Origin: Sutcliffiella halmapala
GTDB taxonomy: Bacteria > Bacillota > Bacilli > Bacillales > Bacillaceae_I
DNA length: 64,000 bases
Direction: 5' to 3'
NCBI RefSeq assembly: GCF_002019665.1
Contig: NZ_KV917375.1
Span: forward strand, 3,609,445-3,673,444
A program made the translations under genes and the position numbers. This document shows positions 57,110-64,000 of this stretch, piece after piece. A model generated the notes under the pieces. It ran no database searches, was not told where the DNA came from, and saw only the letters and a list, made by a program, of their open reading frames with translations. Numbering within the stretch: position 1 is the first letter of the stretch; the number at the start of each line of letters is the position of its first letter.

Positions 57110-57868
57110 ATGAAAAAATACACATTTTTAATAAGTATTATTATTACTATCCTTATATTAGCGGCATGCGGGAATAATTCGAACAAGGAAAGTACAGGAA
57201 ACACGGATGAAGTCCCTACAATAATCGAGGTTGAAGTTTTGTTGCCTGAATCGATCGAACCTAATCAAGAAGTGAAAATTGAAGCACTTGTTACACAGGG
57301 CGGAGAAAAAGTAGCGGATGCAAACGAGGTAACTTTTGAAGTATGGAAACAAGGACAAGAAGCAGATCATGAAATGATAGAAGGAAAAAATGATGGTTCC
57401 GGCATCTACTCCTTCACGAAGAGCTTTGAAGAAGAAGGATTGTATTATGTTGTTGCCCATACTACAGCAAGAGAAATGCACGTCATGCCCCGTGTAGAGG
57501 TTACAGTAGGAAATCCTGATCATCATGGCCATGATTCCCATAATGAAGATCACGATGCACATGAACACGAGCATGAATCTACACTAATGATGACGCTAAA
57601 TAACAAAGAGACAAAAAAAGTAAATCAAGAAACCACTCTTACTACGGAAATAAAACAAGAAAATAAGCCATTAACAGATGCACTTGTCAGCTTTGAGGTT
57701 TGGCATGAGGACTCTGATAAGCATGAATACATCGATGCAGTGGAAGTTAGCGCTGGCGTATACGAAGCAAAAACAACTTTCCAAACAGCTGGGCATCACA
57801 ATATCCAAATACATGTAAAAAAGGATAAACTTCATGAGCATCAATTAGAAGTACTTGAAGTAGAATAA
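57110..57868 (+). CDS. Lipoprotein with two YtkA-like domains joined by a His-rich linker
   Basis: 252 residues with a lipoprotein signal (FLISIIITILIL, lipobox LAAC). Two similar beta-sandwich FixH/YtkA-like domains follow: about 40-135 and 158-250, each with FEVW and an aromatic/His segment. Between them lies the linker DHHGHDSHNEDHDAHEHEHE, very rich in His, Asp and Glu, which looks like a metal-binding (copper or zinc) segment. AAAGGAG fits ATG 57110, three codons into the frame. YtkA-like proteins are linked to copper handling and oxidase assembly; the role here is inferred. Confidence 0.85.
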   Translation: MKKYTFLISIIITILILAACGNNSNKESTGNTDEVPTIIEVEVLLPESIEPNQEVKIEALVTQGGEKVADANEVTFEVWKQGQEADHEMIEGKNDGSGIYSFTKSFEEEGLYYVVAHTTAREMHVMPRVEVTVGNPDHHGHDSHNEDHDAHEHEHESTLMMTLNNKETKKVNQETTLTTEIKQENKPLTDALVSFEVWHEDSDKHEYIDAVEVSAGVYEAKTTFQTAGHHNIQIHVKKDKLHEHQLEVLEVE

Positions 57869-57878
57869 CTCGTTCACA

Positions 57879-57913
57879 CAGTAAAAGGCAGCCATCCAGC
57901 TGCCTTTTACTGT
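57879..57913. terminator. Bidirectional terminator
   Basis: ACAGTAAAAGGCAGC / GCTGCCTTTTACTGT, a 15-bp perfect stem between the lipoprotein gene and the convergent DHHW gene, overlapping the latter's stop. Confidence 0.88.
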
Positions 57914-59031
57914 TTTAACCAAATCATATTTGAATCAGTCGAGAAATTAGCAATGTTATATAGAAACAACACTTCTGAGATTCCTTGTTCTGCTAAATAA
58001 TCGTATATATTACTATGGTTATAGCGTAAATCGATGACATGTACTTCTTCATAATGATTCACTAAAAACGGTATGAGTGCATGTGCATATGAATCTTTAA
58101 TCACTGCAAGTTTACGACCATTTTTTATAGTAGAAGTGATTGTTAACAAACTATGGTTTCCATCTAAAAAAAACGCATACTTATCCTTCGTGTTTAGATG
58201 CTTCCATTCATATAAACTTGGAGTAGTTCTCTGATTATCTTTATATTCTACTTCATAGGAAACCGTAAATTCGGGTTGAAAAATCTCCATGACATCGGGT
58301 TTAACATTGCGTAAATTGGCTTTTGAATGAAAGGTTCCATAAAATTCCTTCGATACATTACTAGTGGTAAAATCACTTATCTCATTTGGTTTAAAACCTA
58401 TTATCTTAGCAGCTTCTGCATATGCATAATAGGCACCCCTCATCGTCCAGTGGTGGTCCGTTCGAAAATAGAGATTTTCTTCTTTATGGTGTCGAAACGA
58501 TTCCAACACATCTATTAATTTTATTGAATCCGTAAGTTTACTAGTAGCTTCTTCCAATACCTCTTTTTGACTAAAGGAGGTTGCAAGGAAAGGGAGATTT
58601 TCAGAGTAAATTTCTACTGAAGTTGGAGCAAGCATTAAATAAACTTTTTTTCCCTCCGCTTTATTTGCAAAATAGTTTAGCGACTCTATATTTTGATACA
58701 ATTTTTCTTTCGGTTTATCATAACCTTCAAACAGAAATTCATTTTTCCCAAAAAACACACCGTTATTTTCTTGTTTTAAGGTGGCTTTTTGAACCTCTGC
58801 CTTTATTCCCGTCCAAAAATCCTTCCAGATAAATTGATCACTTACATACTCCTCAAAATCACTCATATATCTTCCCGTTACAAAGCGTTGAATAGAAAAT
58901 TCCGGCATTTGAGTAAGTACACGATTTTCATGTTCAGAAAAAGTTCTATCCTCTGCTAATAGGTTCATTAAACCAATGCCACCAACTATGCATATAAATA
59001 ATACAATTTGCACTCTGTGTCCTACAGACAT
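57907..59031 (-). CDS. DHHW-family (AlgJ/AlgX-like) extracytoplasmic acyltransferase partner
   Basis: About 374 residues with one N-terminal membrane helix (about 7-25) and an extracellular SGNH-like domain. FRTDHHWTMRGAYYAY is the DHHW signature, and DSYAHALIPFLVNHY supplies the Ser region. The family works with MBOAT proteins to O-acylate surface polymers. TGAGGTG fits ATG 59031; the upstream ATG at 59046 overlaps the MBOAT stop. Last gene of the DUF4358-MBOAT-DHHW operon. Confidence 0.88.
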   Translation of the reverse strand: MSVGHRVQIVLFICIVGGIGLMNLLAEDRTFSEHENRVLTQMPEFSIQRFVTGRYMSDFEEYVSDQFIWKDFWTGIKAEVQKATLKQENNGVFFGKNEFLFEGYDKPKEKLYQNIESLNYFANKAEGKKVYLMLAPTSVEIYSENLPFLATSFSQKEVLEEATSKLTDSIKLIDVLESFRHHKEENLYFRTDHHWTMRGAYYAYAEAAKIIGFKPNEISDFTTSNVSKEFYGTFHSKANLRNVKPDVMEIFQPEFTVSYEVEYKDNQRTTPSLYEWKHLNTKDKYAFFLDGNHSLLTITSTIKNGRKLAVIKDSYAHALIPFLVNHYEEVHVIDLRYNHSNIYDYLAEQGISEVLFLYNIANFSTDSNMIWLKQ

Positions 59032-59045
59032 TGAAAAGCACCTCA

Positions 59046-60470
59046 TTAGAATCGAAAATAGAGAAATGGATTAAAGGATTCATCCACTAAATAGGCAATG
59101 GATAATAATAATATCAACTGATAATATACTAACAAGATAGCCGTGATTGTAAAATTAAAAGCTCTTTTATTGATCCATTTTTCACTAGATTTCCGTATCG
59201 TTATCATTACGGGAGTAGCTGCAATAATAAGAATGACTAATAAGATAGAATGAGTATACAAGTCATATAGAAACTGAGCGTCCATTAGATGATTGCTTGT
59301 AAATCCAAACATAATTTTCAGATATGCTATCCCCTGCATATAATCTTCAAATACAAATAAAACCCAACCGACCAGAATAATAAGTATTAAATACATATGT
59401 TGCAGAATTGGATTCCATCTCTCCATTATTTTTAACCATCCAGCTTTTTCAATAGCAATAATTAGTCCGAAGTATAAACCCCAGATGATAAAATTCCAGC
59501 TCGCACCATGCCATAAGCCTGTTAATCCCCATACGATAAATAAATTTCTAATGGTGATATACTTTCCACTCTTACTACCACCTAGCGGGATATAAAGATA
59601 GTCTCGAAACCAAGTTCCAAGTGAGATATGCCATCTCCGCCAAAACTCTGTCACACTTCTTGCTATATAAGGATAATGAAAATTTCTCGGAAAATTAAAA
59701 CCGAACATCTTCCCTAATCCCATTGCCATGTCTGAATATCCACTAAAATCAAAATAAATTTGAAAAGCAAAAGCAATGATACCCAGCCAGGCAGCAAATA
59801 CCGTCAACTCACTAGTTTGTTGGCTTTGAATATTACTCCAAAGTAGACCAATATTATTAGCTAACAGAACCTTCTTTCCTAATCCAATTGAAAAATAGTT
59901 AATTCCTTCTACAAACTGCGCCGAATTCCATGTTCGATGATGAAGCTCATTGGCAATCGATTTGTACCGGACTATCGGACCAGCAATAAGCTGGGGAAAT
60001 AAACAAACATACATAGCCAATGCAATCGGGCTTTTTTGTGGAAGTACTTGTCCACGATACACATCAATAGAATAGGACATCGTTTGGAACGTATAAAAGG
60101 ATAATCCTATTGGAAGCGGCAAAGAAAGTAGTGCAATTTCTGTTCCAAAGAATTGATTTAAATTTATAACCAGAAAATCTGCATATTTAAAAAACATCAA
60201 TATCCCAATATTAATAACGATAGAAGAAATGAGTGCTACCTTCGCTTTCAACGGTTGCTTATTACGATATTTATAAATGACTAGTCCATGAATATAATCC
60301 GTAAAAGCGGAAAAAAGCATAAGTAATATATAAACTGGCTCTCCCCAAGCATAAAAGACGAGACTAACACACAATAATACGATATTCCTCATTTTCTTCG
60401 GACTCACATAATAGAGCAAAAGACTGAGTGGCAAGAAAAAAAACAAAAAGGTTAAGCTACTGAAAACCAC
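59046..60470 (-). CDS. MBOAT-family membrane O-acyltransferase (AlgI/PatA-like)
   Basis: 474 residues with about eleven membrane helices. Family blocks are LPIGLSFYTFQTMSYSIDVYRG (about 118-139) and FWRRWHISLGTWFRDYLYIPLGG. The catalytic His lies in WGLTGLWHGASWNFIIWGLYFG. It transfers an acyl group across the membrane to an extracellular carrier or directly to polysaccharide or teichoic acid. Starts at GTG 60470 behind GGAAGTGG. It is coupled to the DHHW gene, whose start overlaps its stop region. Confidence 0.93.
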   Translation of the reverse strand: MVFSSLTFLFFFLPLSLLLYYVSPKKMRNIVLLCVSLVFYAWGEPVYILLMLFSAFTDYIHGLVIYKYRNKQPLKAKVALISSIVINIGILMFFKYADFLVINLNQFFGTEIALLSLPLPIGLSFYTFQTMSYSIDVYRGQVLPQKSPIALAMYVCLFPQLIAGPIVRYKSIANELHHRTWNSAQFVEGINYFSIGLGKKVLLANNIGLLWSNIQSQQTSELTVFAAWLGIIAFAFQIYFDFSGYSDMAMGLGKMFGFNFPRNFHYPYIARSVTEFWRRWHISLGTWFRDYLYIPLGGSKSGKYITIRNLFIVWGLTGLWHGASWNFIIWGLYFGLIIAIEKAGWLKIMERWNPILQHMYLILIILVGWVLFVFEDYMQGIAYLKIMFGFTSNHLMDAQFLYDLYTHSILLVILIIAATPVMITIRKSSEKWINKRAFNFTITAILLVYYQLILLLSIAYLVDESFNPFLYFRF

Positions 60471-60508
60471 ATGACCACTTCCATTTTTTTAAGTAGAAAC
60501 GACCATCC

Positions 60509-61069
60509 TTACTCGAAATAACTATCAAAAATAGCCTCAATTTCATCAGGATTTTGAGCAGTCACATACAATAAGTATTTTCCATTCGTTTTAATCACAT
60601 TATTTTTTACTTTTTCATATTGATCAGGTAAATATTGTTCCCATGTTTGAATTTGTGCTTCCTTTTCTCTTTCCAAGGCTGCTTTCAGTGAATCCACATG
60701 TTCCTTTTCCTTCGCTTCAAAAAGAAAGATTTCATCTGAATTAACATTCATCATTGCAGCTACTACATGTCCACTCGCAAGCTCTTCCTTGTTTAGTTGC
60801 ATTTTTTCAAAATAAATCGCGACCATTGGATCCGTTTCATCTGCTTTCACTAAATCTGCTTCTATATATCCTTGTAAATTCCCATCCACATACACATCGT
60901 CGCCCGCACCATTTGCTTTCATATCTTCTGCTAACTGTTCTTTTATTTCATTCAACATTTCCTCGGTGGAGATATTCACATCCTTCTCCTTGTTCTCCGC
61001 GTTAGAACCGCAACCTGCAAAAATAAATACCAATAAACTTAACATTACTAAACTACTAAATCTTTTCAT
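60509..61069 (-). CDS. DUF4358-family lipoprotein
   Basis: 186 residues with a lipoprotein signal (SLVMLSLLVFIF, lipobox FAGC). It then resembles the DUF4358 family, often encoded with MBOAT and DHHW genes in Firmicutes. Acidic and rich in Glu and Lys. ATG 61069 follows ATAGGAGG. It probably assists the surface acylation complex; the exact role is unknown. Confidence 0.82.
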   Translation of the reverse strand: MKRFSSLVMLSLLVFIFAGCGSNAENKEKDVNISTEEMLNEIKEQLAEDMKANGAGDDVYVDGNLQGYIEADLVKADETDPMVAIYFEKMQLNKEELASGHVVAAMMNVNSDEIFLFEAKEKEHVDSLKAALEREKEAQIQTWEQYLPDQYEKVKNNVIKTNGKYLLYVTAQNPDEIEAIFDSYFE

Positions 61070-61345
61070 GATGTCCTCCTATTAGTTGAATATTTTTGGT
61101 TTACATTAATGTTAGACGGAAGTTTTCTAGGTTGGTTACACTTCTTCTTATTTTTGGAGGTTTTTTTGGGGCTGAATATTATGGGAGAGTGGAAGTTTTC
61201 ATTTATATATGTGGAAATTTTTCTTAAAGACCGCTTTTTTGGAACAAACAACGTTATTTTATATTAAAATCCAACTGAATCATCATAATATTCCACTCAC
61301 ACATTCTTTTGTCCTGGGATATATATAACAAAAAGGAGTTTTACA

Positions 61346-61672
61346 ATGGAGATGTATGACTACATGATGCTCATAAATGTGCTAGTTATTGTTTCTTCTG
61401 TGATAATCAGTTATTTCTATGTCTCACAGATGGTTCTGAGGAAGGGAGCTTTCATGTTTCATACAATGATTAGTCTCTCATTTGTTGTAATTACATGGTT
61501 TATTACTACGACCATCTGGTATTTCATTACTTTTCATGTTGATGAGCTTCTTTATATAAGCGGCATGCTTTTCCATATGATTGTTATGTTATTATGTATC
61601 ACCGTGTTGATTGCTTATTTGATCGTAAGGCGCCCTTTATTATTGAGACACTATAAATCAAAGAGTAATTAA
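61346..61672 (+). CDS. Small three-helix membrane protein, function unknown
   Basis: 108 residues with three hydrophobic helices (about 6-27, 36-60, 70-92) and a basic C-terminus RRPLLLRHYKSKSN. ATG 61346 follows AAAAAGGAG, so it is very likely translated. No family was recognised. The 276-bp gap upstream, shared with the divergent DUF4358 gene, shows promoter-like AT-rich sequence only. Confidence 0.75.
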   Translation: MEMYDYMMLINVLVIVSSVIISYFYVSQMVLRKGAFMFHTMISLSFVVITWFITTTIWYFITFHVDELLYISGMLFHMIVMLLCITVLIAYLIVRRPLLLRHYKSKSN

Positions 61673-61673
61673 A

Positions 61674-61714
61674 AATACTCCTCACCCCCTTATTTTTGGA
61701 GGATGAGGAGTATT
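61674..61714. terminator. Bidirectional terminator
   Basis: AATACTCCTCA / TGAGGAGTATT, an 11-bp perfect stem with a 19-base loop between convergent genes. Confidence 0.78.
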
Positions 61715-61720
61715 AATTAT

Positions 61721-62332
61721 TTATTGCATTCCATTCTTCACTGCACTTGCAACTTGAATCGTACGTCTTGCTTGGTGCTTCACTGCTGCTGTTACATCTT
61801 CCTTCCAGTTACCCTCTTGATCAACGGTAACACTAGTTCCGTATGGATTACCCCCAGCTGCATAAGCTGAGTTGTCCGTGTAACCTGGGGCAACAACTAT
61901 AGCACCCCAGTGGTACATCGTTGTATAAAGTGAAAGGATAGTTTGCTCTTGGCCACCATTAGGATTACTTGCAGATGCCATGGCACTTACCACCTTATTC
62001 GTTAGCTTCCCTTGAAACCAAAGTCCCCCTGTTGTATCAAGATATTGTTTCATTTGAGAAGGCACATTCCCAAAGCGAGTAGGGATACTGAATATAATCG
62101 CGTCTGCCCATTCTAAATCACCTAAGGTGGCTGTTGGGACATCCTTCGTATCTTCTACATGAGCCTTCCATGCAGGATTTCCTTCAATTACTTGTTCTGG
62201 TGCTAACTCAGGAACCTTGATAACTTTCACTTCTGCTCCTGCCTCAATTGCTGCTTCTTCAGCTGCTTTGGCAAGCTTATAATTGGTTCCTGTTGAACTG
62301 TAATAAATGATCGCTAATTTTACATTTGACAT
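61721..62332 (-). CDS. wrbA: NAD(P)H:quinone oxidoreductase, WrbA type
   Basis: 203 residues of the flavodoxin-like type IV NAD(P)H:quinone oxidoreductases. The FMN-binding loop is YYSSTGTNYKLAKA (about 9-22), with FSIPTRFGNVPSQMKQYLD and MASASNPNGGQEQTI as the other flavin and substrate segments. AAGGAG fits ATG 62332, ten codons into the frame. It performs two-electron reduction of quinones, avoiding semiquinones. A site resembling the MhqR operator lies about 100 bp upstream, fitting a role in quinone stress. Confidence 0.93.
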   Translation of the reverse strand: MSNVKLAIIYYSSTGTNYKLAKAAEEAAIEAGAEVKVIKVPELAPEQVIEGNPAWKAHVEDTKDVPTATLGDLEWADAIIFSIPTRFGNVPSQMKQYLDTTGGLWFQGKLTNKVVSAMASASNPNGGQEQTILSLYTTMYHWGAIVVAPGYTDNSAYAAGGNPYGTSVTVDQEGNWKEDVTAAVKHQARRTIQVASAVKNGMQ

Positions 62333-62428
62333 TTCACTCTCTCCTTTTCCTTTTAAATCCAAATATTATCATTCCATTTCCTAGCATATTTATACAAGAA
62401 TTCATCTTACTAATTAACTCAGTACCCT

Positions 62429-62448
62429 TTTATCTCGAATTCAAACTA
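62429..62448 (-). promoter_or_regulatory. MhqR-like operator upstream of wrbA
   Basis: Minus strand TAGTTTGAATTCGAGATAAA matches the B. subtilis MhqR box, as recalled (TATCTCGAATTCGAGATAAA), at 17 of 20 positions. It lies in the 121-bp gap between the DoxX gene and wrbA. Confidence 0.6.
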
Positions 62449-62453
62449 TATAT

Positions 62454-62852
62454 TTAAAAGAAAAGAGCATCGATCGCATAGTTACCTGCACCCATAAAAG
62501 CGAAAGCAATCGCAACCACTAATAATATTAAGTTGTATTCATACCCACCCGAAGTTGCCCAAAATCCGTTAGCAGCATGGACCTTGAAAATTGCTACAAT
62601 CATTGTTCCCGCTAGAATGATTCCAGCAAACGGAGTAAACAAGCCTACTACTAATAAAAGTCCACCTATAAATTCAGAAAGCCCTGCGGCCGCTGCCATT
62701 GGTTTCCCCGGCTTAATGCCGATTGATTCAAAGAATCCTCCAGTCCCCTGGATACCGTGTCCTCCAAACCACCCAAACAACTTTTGCGCACCGTGTGCCA
62801 TAAAGGTTAATCCAACCACTATTCTTATTAATAAAAGACCTATACTTAACAT
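62454..62852 (-). CDS. DoxX-family membrane protein (MhqP-like)
   Basis: 132 residues with four membrane helices. Family motifs are FMAHGAQKLFGWFGG near the N-terminus and AAAGLSEFIGGLLLVVG in the middle. DoxX proteins such as B. subtilis MhqP are induced by quinones and act in electrophile resistance. ATG 62852 follows AAGGAGAG. A strong promoter overlapped by an MhqR-like operator precedes it, supporting this role. It lies 121 bp before wrbA and could be partly co-transcribed. Confidence 0.9.
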   Translation of the reverse strand: MLSIGLLLIRIVVGLTFMAHGAQKLFGWFGGHGIQGTGGFFESIGIKPGKPMAAAAGLSEFIGGLLLVVGLFTPFAGIILAGTMIVAIFKVHAANGFWATSGGYEYNLILLVVAIAFAFMGAGNYAIDALFF

Positions 62853-62901
62853 TTTATTTTCTCTCCTTAAGAAGTTTTATTTTGAAACCATTGAAAATTA
62901 A

Positions 62902-62949
62902 TATCTTGATTTCGAGATAATTATATTCGAGATATATAGTGTGTGTCAA
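62902..62949 (-). promoter_or_regulatory. Sigma-A promoter with MhqR-like operator, DoxX gene
   Basis: Minus strand -35 TTGACA (62944-62949), 18-bp spacer, -10 TATAAT (62920-62925). TATCTTGATTTCGAGATA (62902-62919 on the plus strand) differs from the MhqR box core at two positions and covers the transcription start. A further half-site ATTCGAGATA (62925-62934) lies in the spacer. Confidence 0.75.
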
Positions 62950-63040
62950 CCTATTTTTTTCGCAAGGATTGTTAGGCTCTATGTTCATAAATCAAAACCG
63001 TAATGCTTTTATTAGAAAGCAAATAATTGACCTTTTAATC

Positions 63041-63230
63041 AAAGGCTGTTTTCGCATACTTTGTTGCTTTTCGTAAATAGAAATCACCCCGTCATAAACG
63101 TTGCAATCGTGCTCTTTTCCATCAGTAATGAAAGTACTCTCATCAATTTCCCAAGCAAAATGACTGGTAAAAAGTCCAAATACCGACTTTTTACCGACTT
63201 AAAGCAACAACCTTTACGAAAAGAGCCTAA
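63041..63230. repeat. 190-bp element with 30-bp terminal inverted repeats (MITE-like)
   Basis: The arms 63041-63070 and 63201-63230 are inverted repeats identical at 23 of 30 positions, sharing AGGCT, TTTTCG and TTGTTGCTTT. The centre has no gene. A direct repeat TACCGACTTTTTACCGACTT adjoins the right arm. An extra inverted match TTAGGCTCT at 62972-62980 pairs with the right end. It looks like a non-autonomous mobile element or dispersed repeat. The rest of the 429-bp gap holds the DoxX promoter and a terminator. Confidence 0.6.
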
Positions 63231-63238
63231 TCAAAAAA

Positions 63239-63269
63239 AGAGCTGCTGATATATTCATCAACAACTCTT
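63239..63269 (-). terminator. Terminator of the subtilisin-like gene
   Basis: Minus strand GAGTTGTTGAT / ATCAGCAGCTC, a stem with G-T pairs, followed by seven Ts. Confidence 0.8.
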
Positions 63270-63281
63270 CCTTCCAATATT

Positions 63282-64000
63282 TTAATGTACAATCGCTAAA
63301 GAAAAGGTTTGCGGACCTACTGGTACATTGTAAGCCTGCACTTCGACTGTATACGTTCCGCTTTGAGGAGCATTGATAAACACATTTTCCACGTTGTTTC
63401 TGCCATCCCAATTGTTATCATACGGTGCTGTAAAGTCATTTCCGACGTATTTAGTTCCATTTGGTGCAGTGATTACTAAGTCTAAATCATTCACTAAAGT
63501 TAGTGATGCCGTCGTGCTACCTGGTGCATCTGACCAAACAAGTGATATTTTTAAGGGTTTACCAGCTTGAGCCGTAAACGAATATGTTGCTTTTTGACTT
63601 GTTGATAAAGGGCTCGTTTCATTCACAAATGCGACATTTAGGGATTTATCTAACGTTACTCTTCCCCATCCTTGGTTACCATTTGGAAAGCCAAGTCCAA
63701 CATCCGCAGCACCTGCAATTAAAGCAGCTTTTAAAAGGGAAGGCTTAGGAGTTACCCCTCTATTTTTCACAAAATGCTCCCTTAATTGTGCAACATTACC
63801 TGCTACAATTGGAGTAGCCATAGAAGTACCACCCATGTAGGCATATTTACTATCATGGTTTGCCCAGAATGAGGAATCTGGAGCTAATGATGATCTAGCA
63901 GAGAGAATATACGTACCTGGTGCCATGACGTCCGGCTTAATACGTCCATCTCTAGTAGGACCTCGTGAAGAGAATTGAGCAACATGGTTAATATTATCCG
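63282..64000 (-). CDS. Subtilisin-like S8 serine protease, C-terminal part (runs off right edge)
   Basis: 239 codons of the C-terminal part are present; the frame is open through the window edge at 64000, so the ATG at 63926 is internal. The visible part starts with SSRGPTRDGRIKPDV, conserved in S8 proteases, followed by GGTSMATPIVAGNVAQL with the catalytic Ser. After about residue 110 a pre-protease/P-like beta-sandwich domain follows (VTAPNGTKYVGNDF...GTYTVEVQAYNV). This is the architecture of secreted high-molecular-mass alkaline or KP-43-like proteases. Asp and His of the triad lie outside the window. Confidence 0.92.
   Translation of the reverse strand, partial: DNINHVAQFSSRGPTRDGRIKPDVMAPGTYILSARSSLAPDSSFWANHDSKYAYMGGTSMATPIVAGNVAQLREHFVKNRGVTPKPSLLKAALIAGAADVGLGFPNGNQGWGRVTLDKSLNVAFVNETSPLSTSQKATYSFTAQAGKPLKISLVWSDAPGSTTASLTLVNDLDLVITAPNGTKYVGNDFTAPYDNNWDGRNNVENVFINAPQSGTYTVEVQAYNVPVGPQTFSLAIVH

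Noticed and set aside
61066-61251. 61-codon basic ORF upstream of the DUF4358 gene
   Set aside because: Overlaps the DUF4358 start and lies in its promoter region; composition is that of translated AT-rich DNA.
61180-61266. 28-codon plus-strand ORF starting MGEWKFSF
   Set aside because: The GGAGG is too far from the ATG and only a weak GGGG is nearer; no hydrophobic or conserved pattern.
63282-63926. Complete 214-residue protease starting at ATG 63926
   Set aside because: The frame continues upstream with conserved S8 sequence to the window edge, so it is the tail of a larger protein.

Overview
The window reads as the chromosome of a low-GC, endospore-forming Bacillaceae species. Shine-Dalgarno sites are strong, GTG and TTG starts are frequent, spoVR is present, and the gene order from about 32 to 57 kb follows the Bacillus subtilis yhcT-yhcU...yhcX...glpP-glpK-glpD-pgcA-yhcY-yhcZ-azr-yhdB...spoVR region, with local insertions, losses and inversions. 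All assignments come from reading the sequence and recalling protein families; no database search was run.

1-25.9 kb: a hemicellulose (glucuronoxylan/xylo-oligosaccharide) island, almost entirely on the minus strand. It holds GH67 alpha-glucuronidase (aguA), mannonate dehydratase and fructuronate reductase (uxuA, uxuB), a GntR/FCD regulator, two Gfo/Idh/MocA dehydrogenases, a GH42 glycosidase, two DUF624/YesL membrane proteins, a GH43 and a GH52 beta-xylosidase, a polyol-type zinc dehydrogenase, two CUT1-type ABC importers that both lack an ATPase gene, and a YesM/YesN-type two-component system. Acidic and neutral xylo-oligosaccharides would be imported by the two binding-protein systems and cut inside the cell. 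Glucuronate would then flow through the Uxu steps. Two CcpA cre-like sites mark catabolite repression.

26-32.3 kb: an O-methyltransferase, a GNAT acetyltransferase, a broken cupredoxin-like gene, a small membrane protein, and a NERD-domain protein that seems to start at ATT. A 41-bp minisatellite follows, split by a complete IS256-family element (1501 bp, 8-bp target duplication).

32.3-41.3 kb: spoVR with a sigma-E-like promoter, a TauE/SafE transporter, mgtE behind an M-box magnesium riboswitch with its own terminator and an intervening 29-codon leader ORF, a secreted M14 carboxypeptidase, yhdB, a 21-bp tandem array, azr and the yhcY-yhcZ two-component system.

41.3-57 kb: pgcA, then glpD-glpK-glpP without glpF, an AEC transporter, yhcX, an apparent membrane/GMC oxidoreductase operon, a YqgV-type protein, bdbC with a thioredoxin-like partner, yhcU and yhcT.

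57-64 kb: a tandem YtkA-like His-rich lipoprotein, a DHHW/MBOAT/DUF4358 cell-surface acylation operon, wrbA and a DoxX gene each with an MhqR-type operator, a MITE-like inverted-repeat element, and the C-terminal part of a subtilisin-like protease that runs off the right edge. No tRNA, rRNA or CRISPR array was found.
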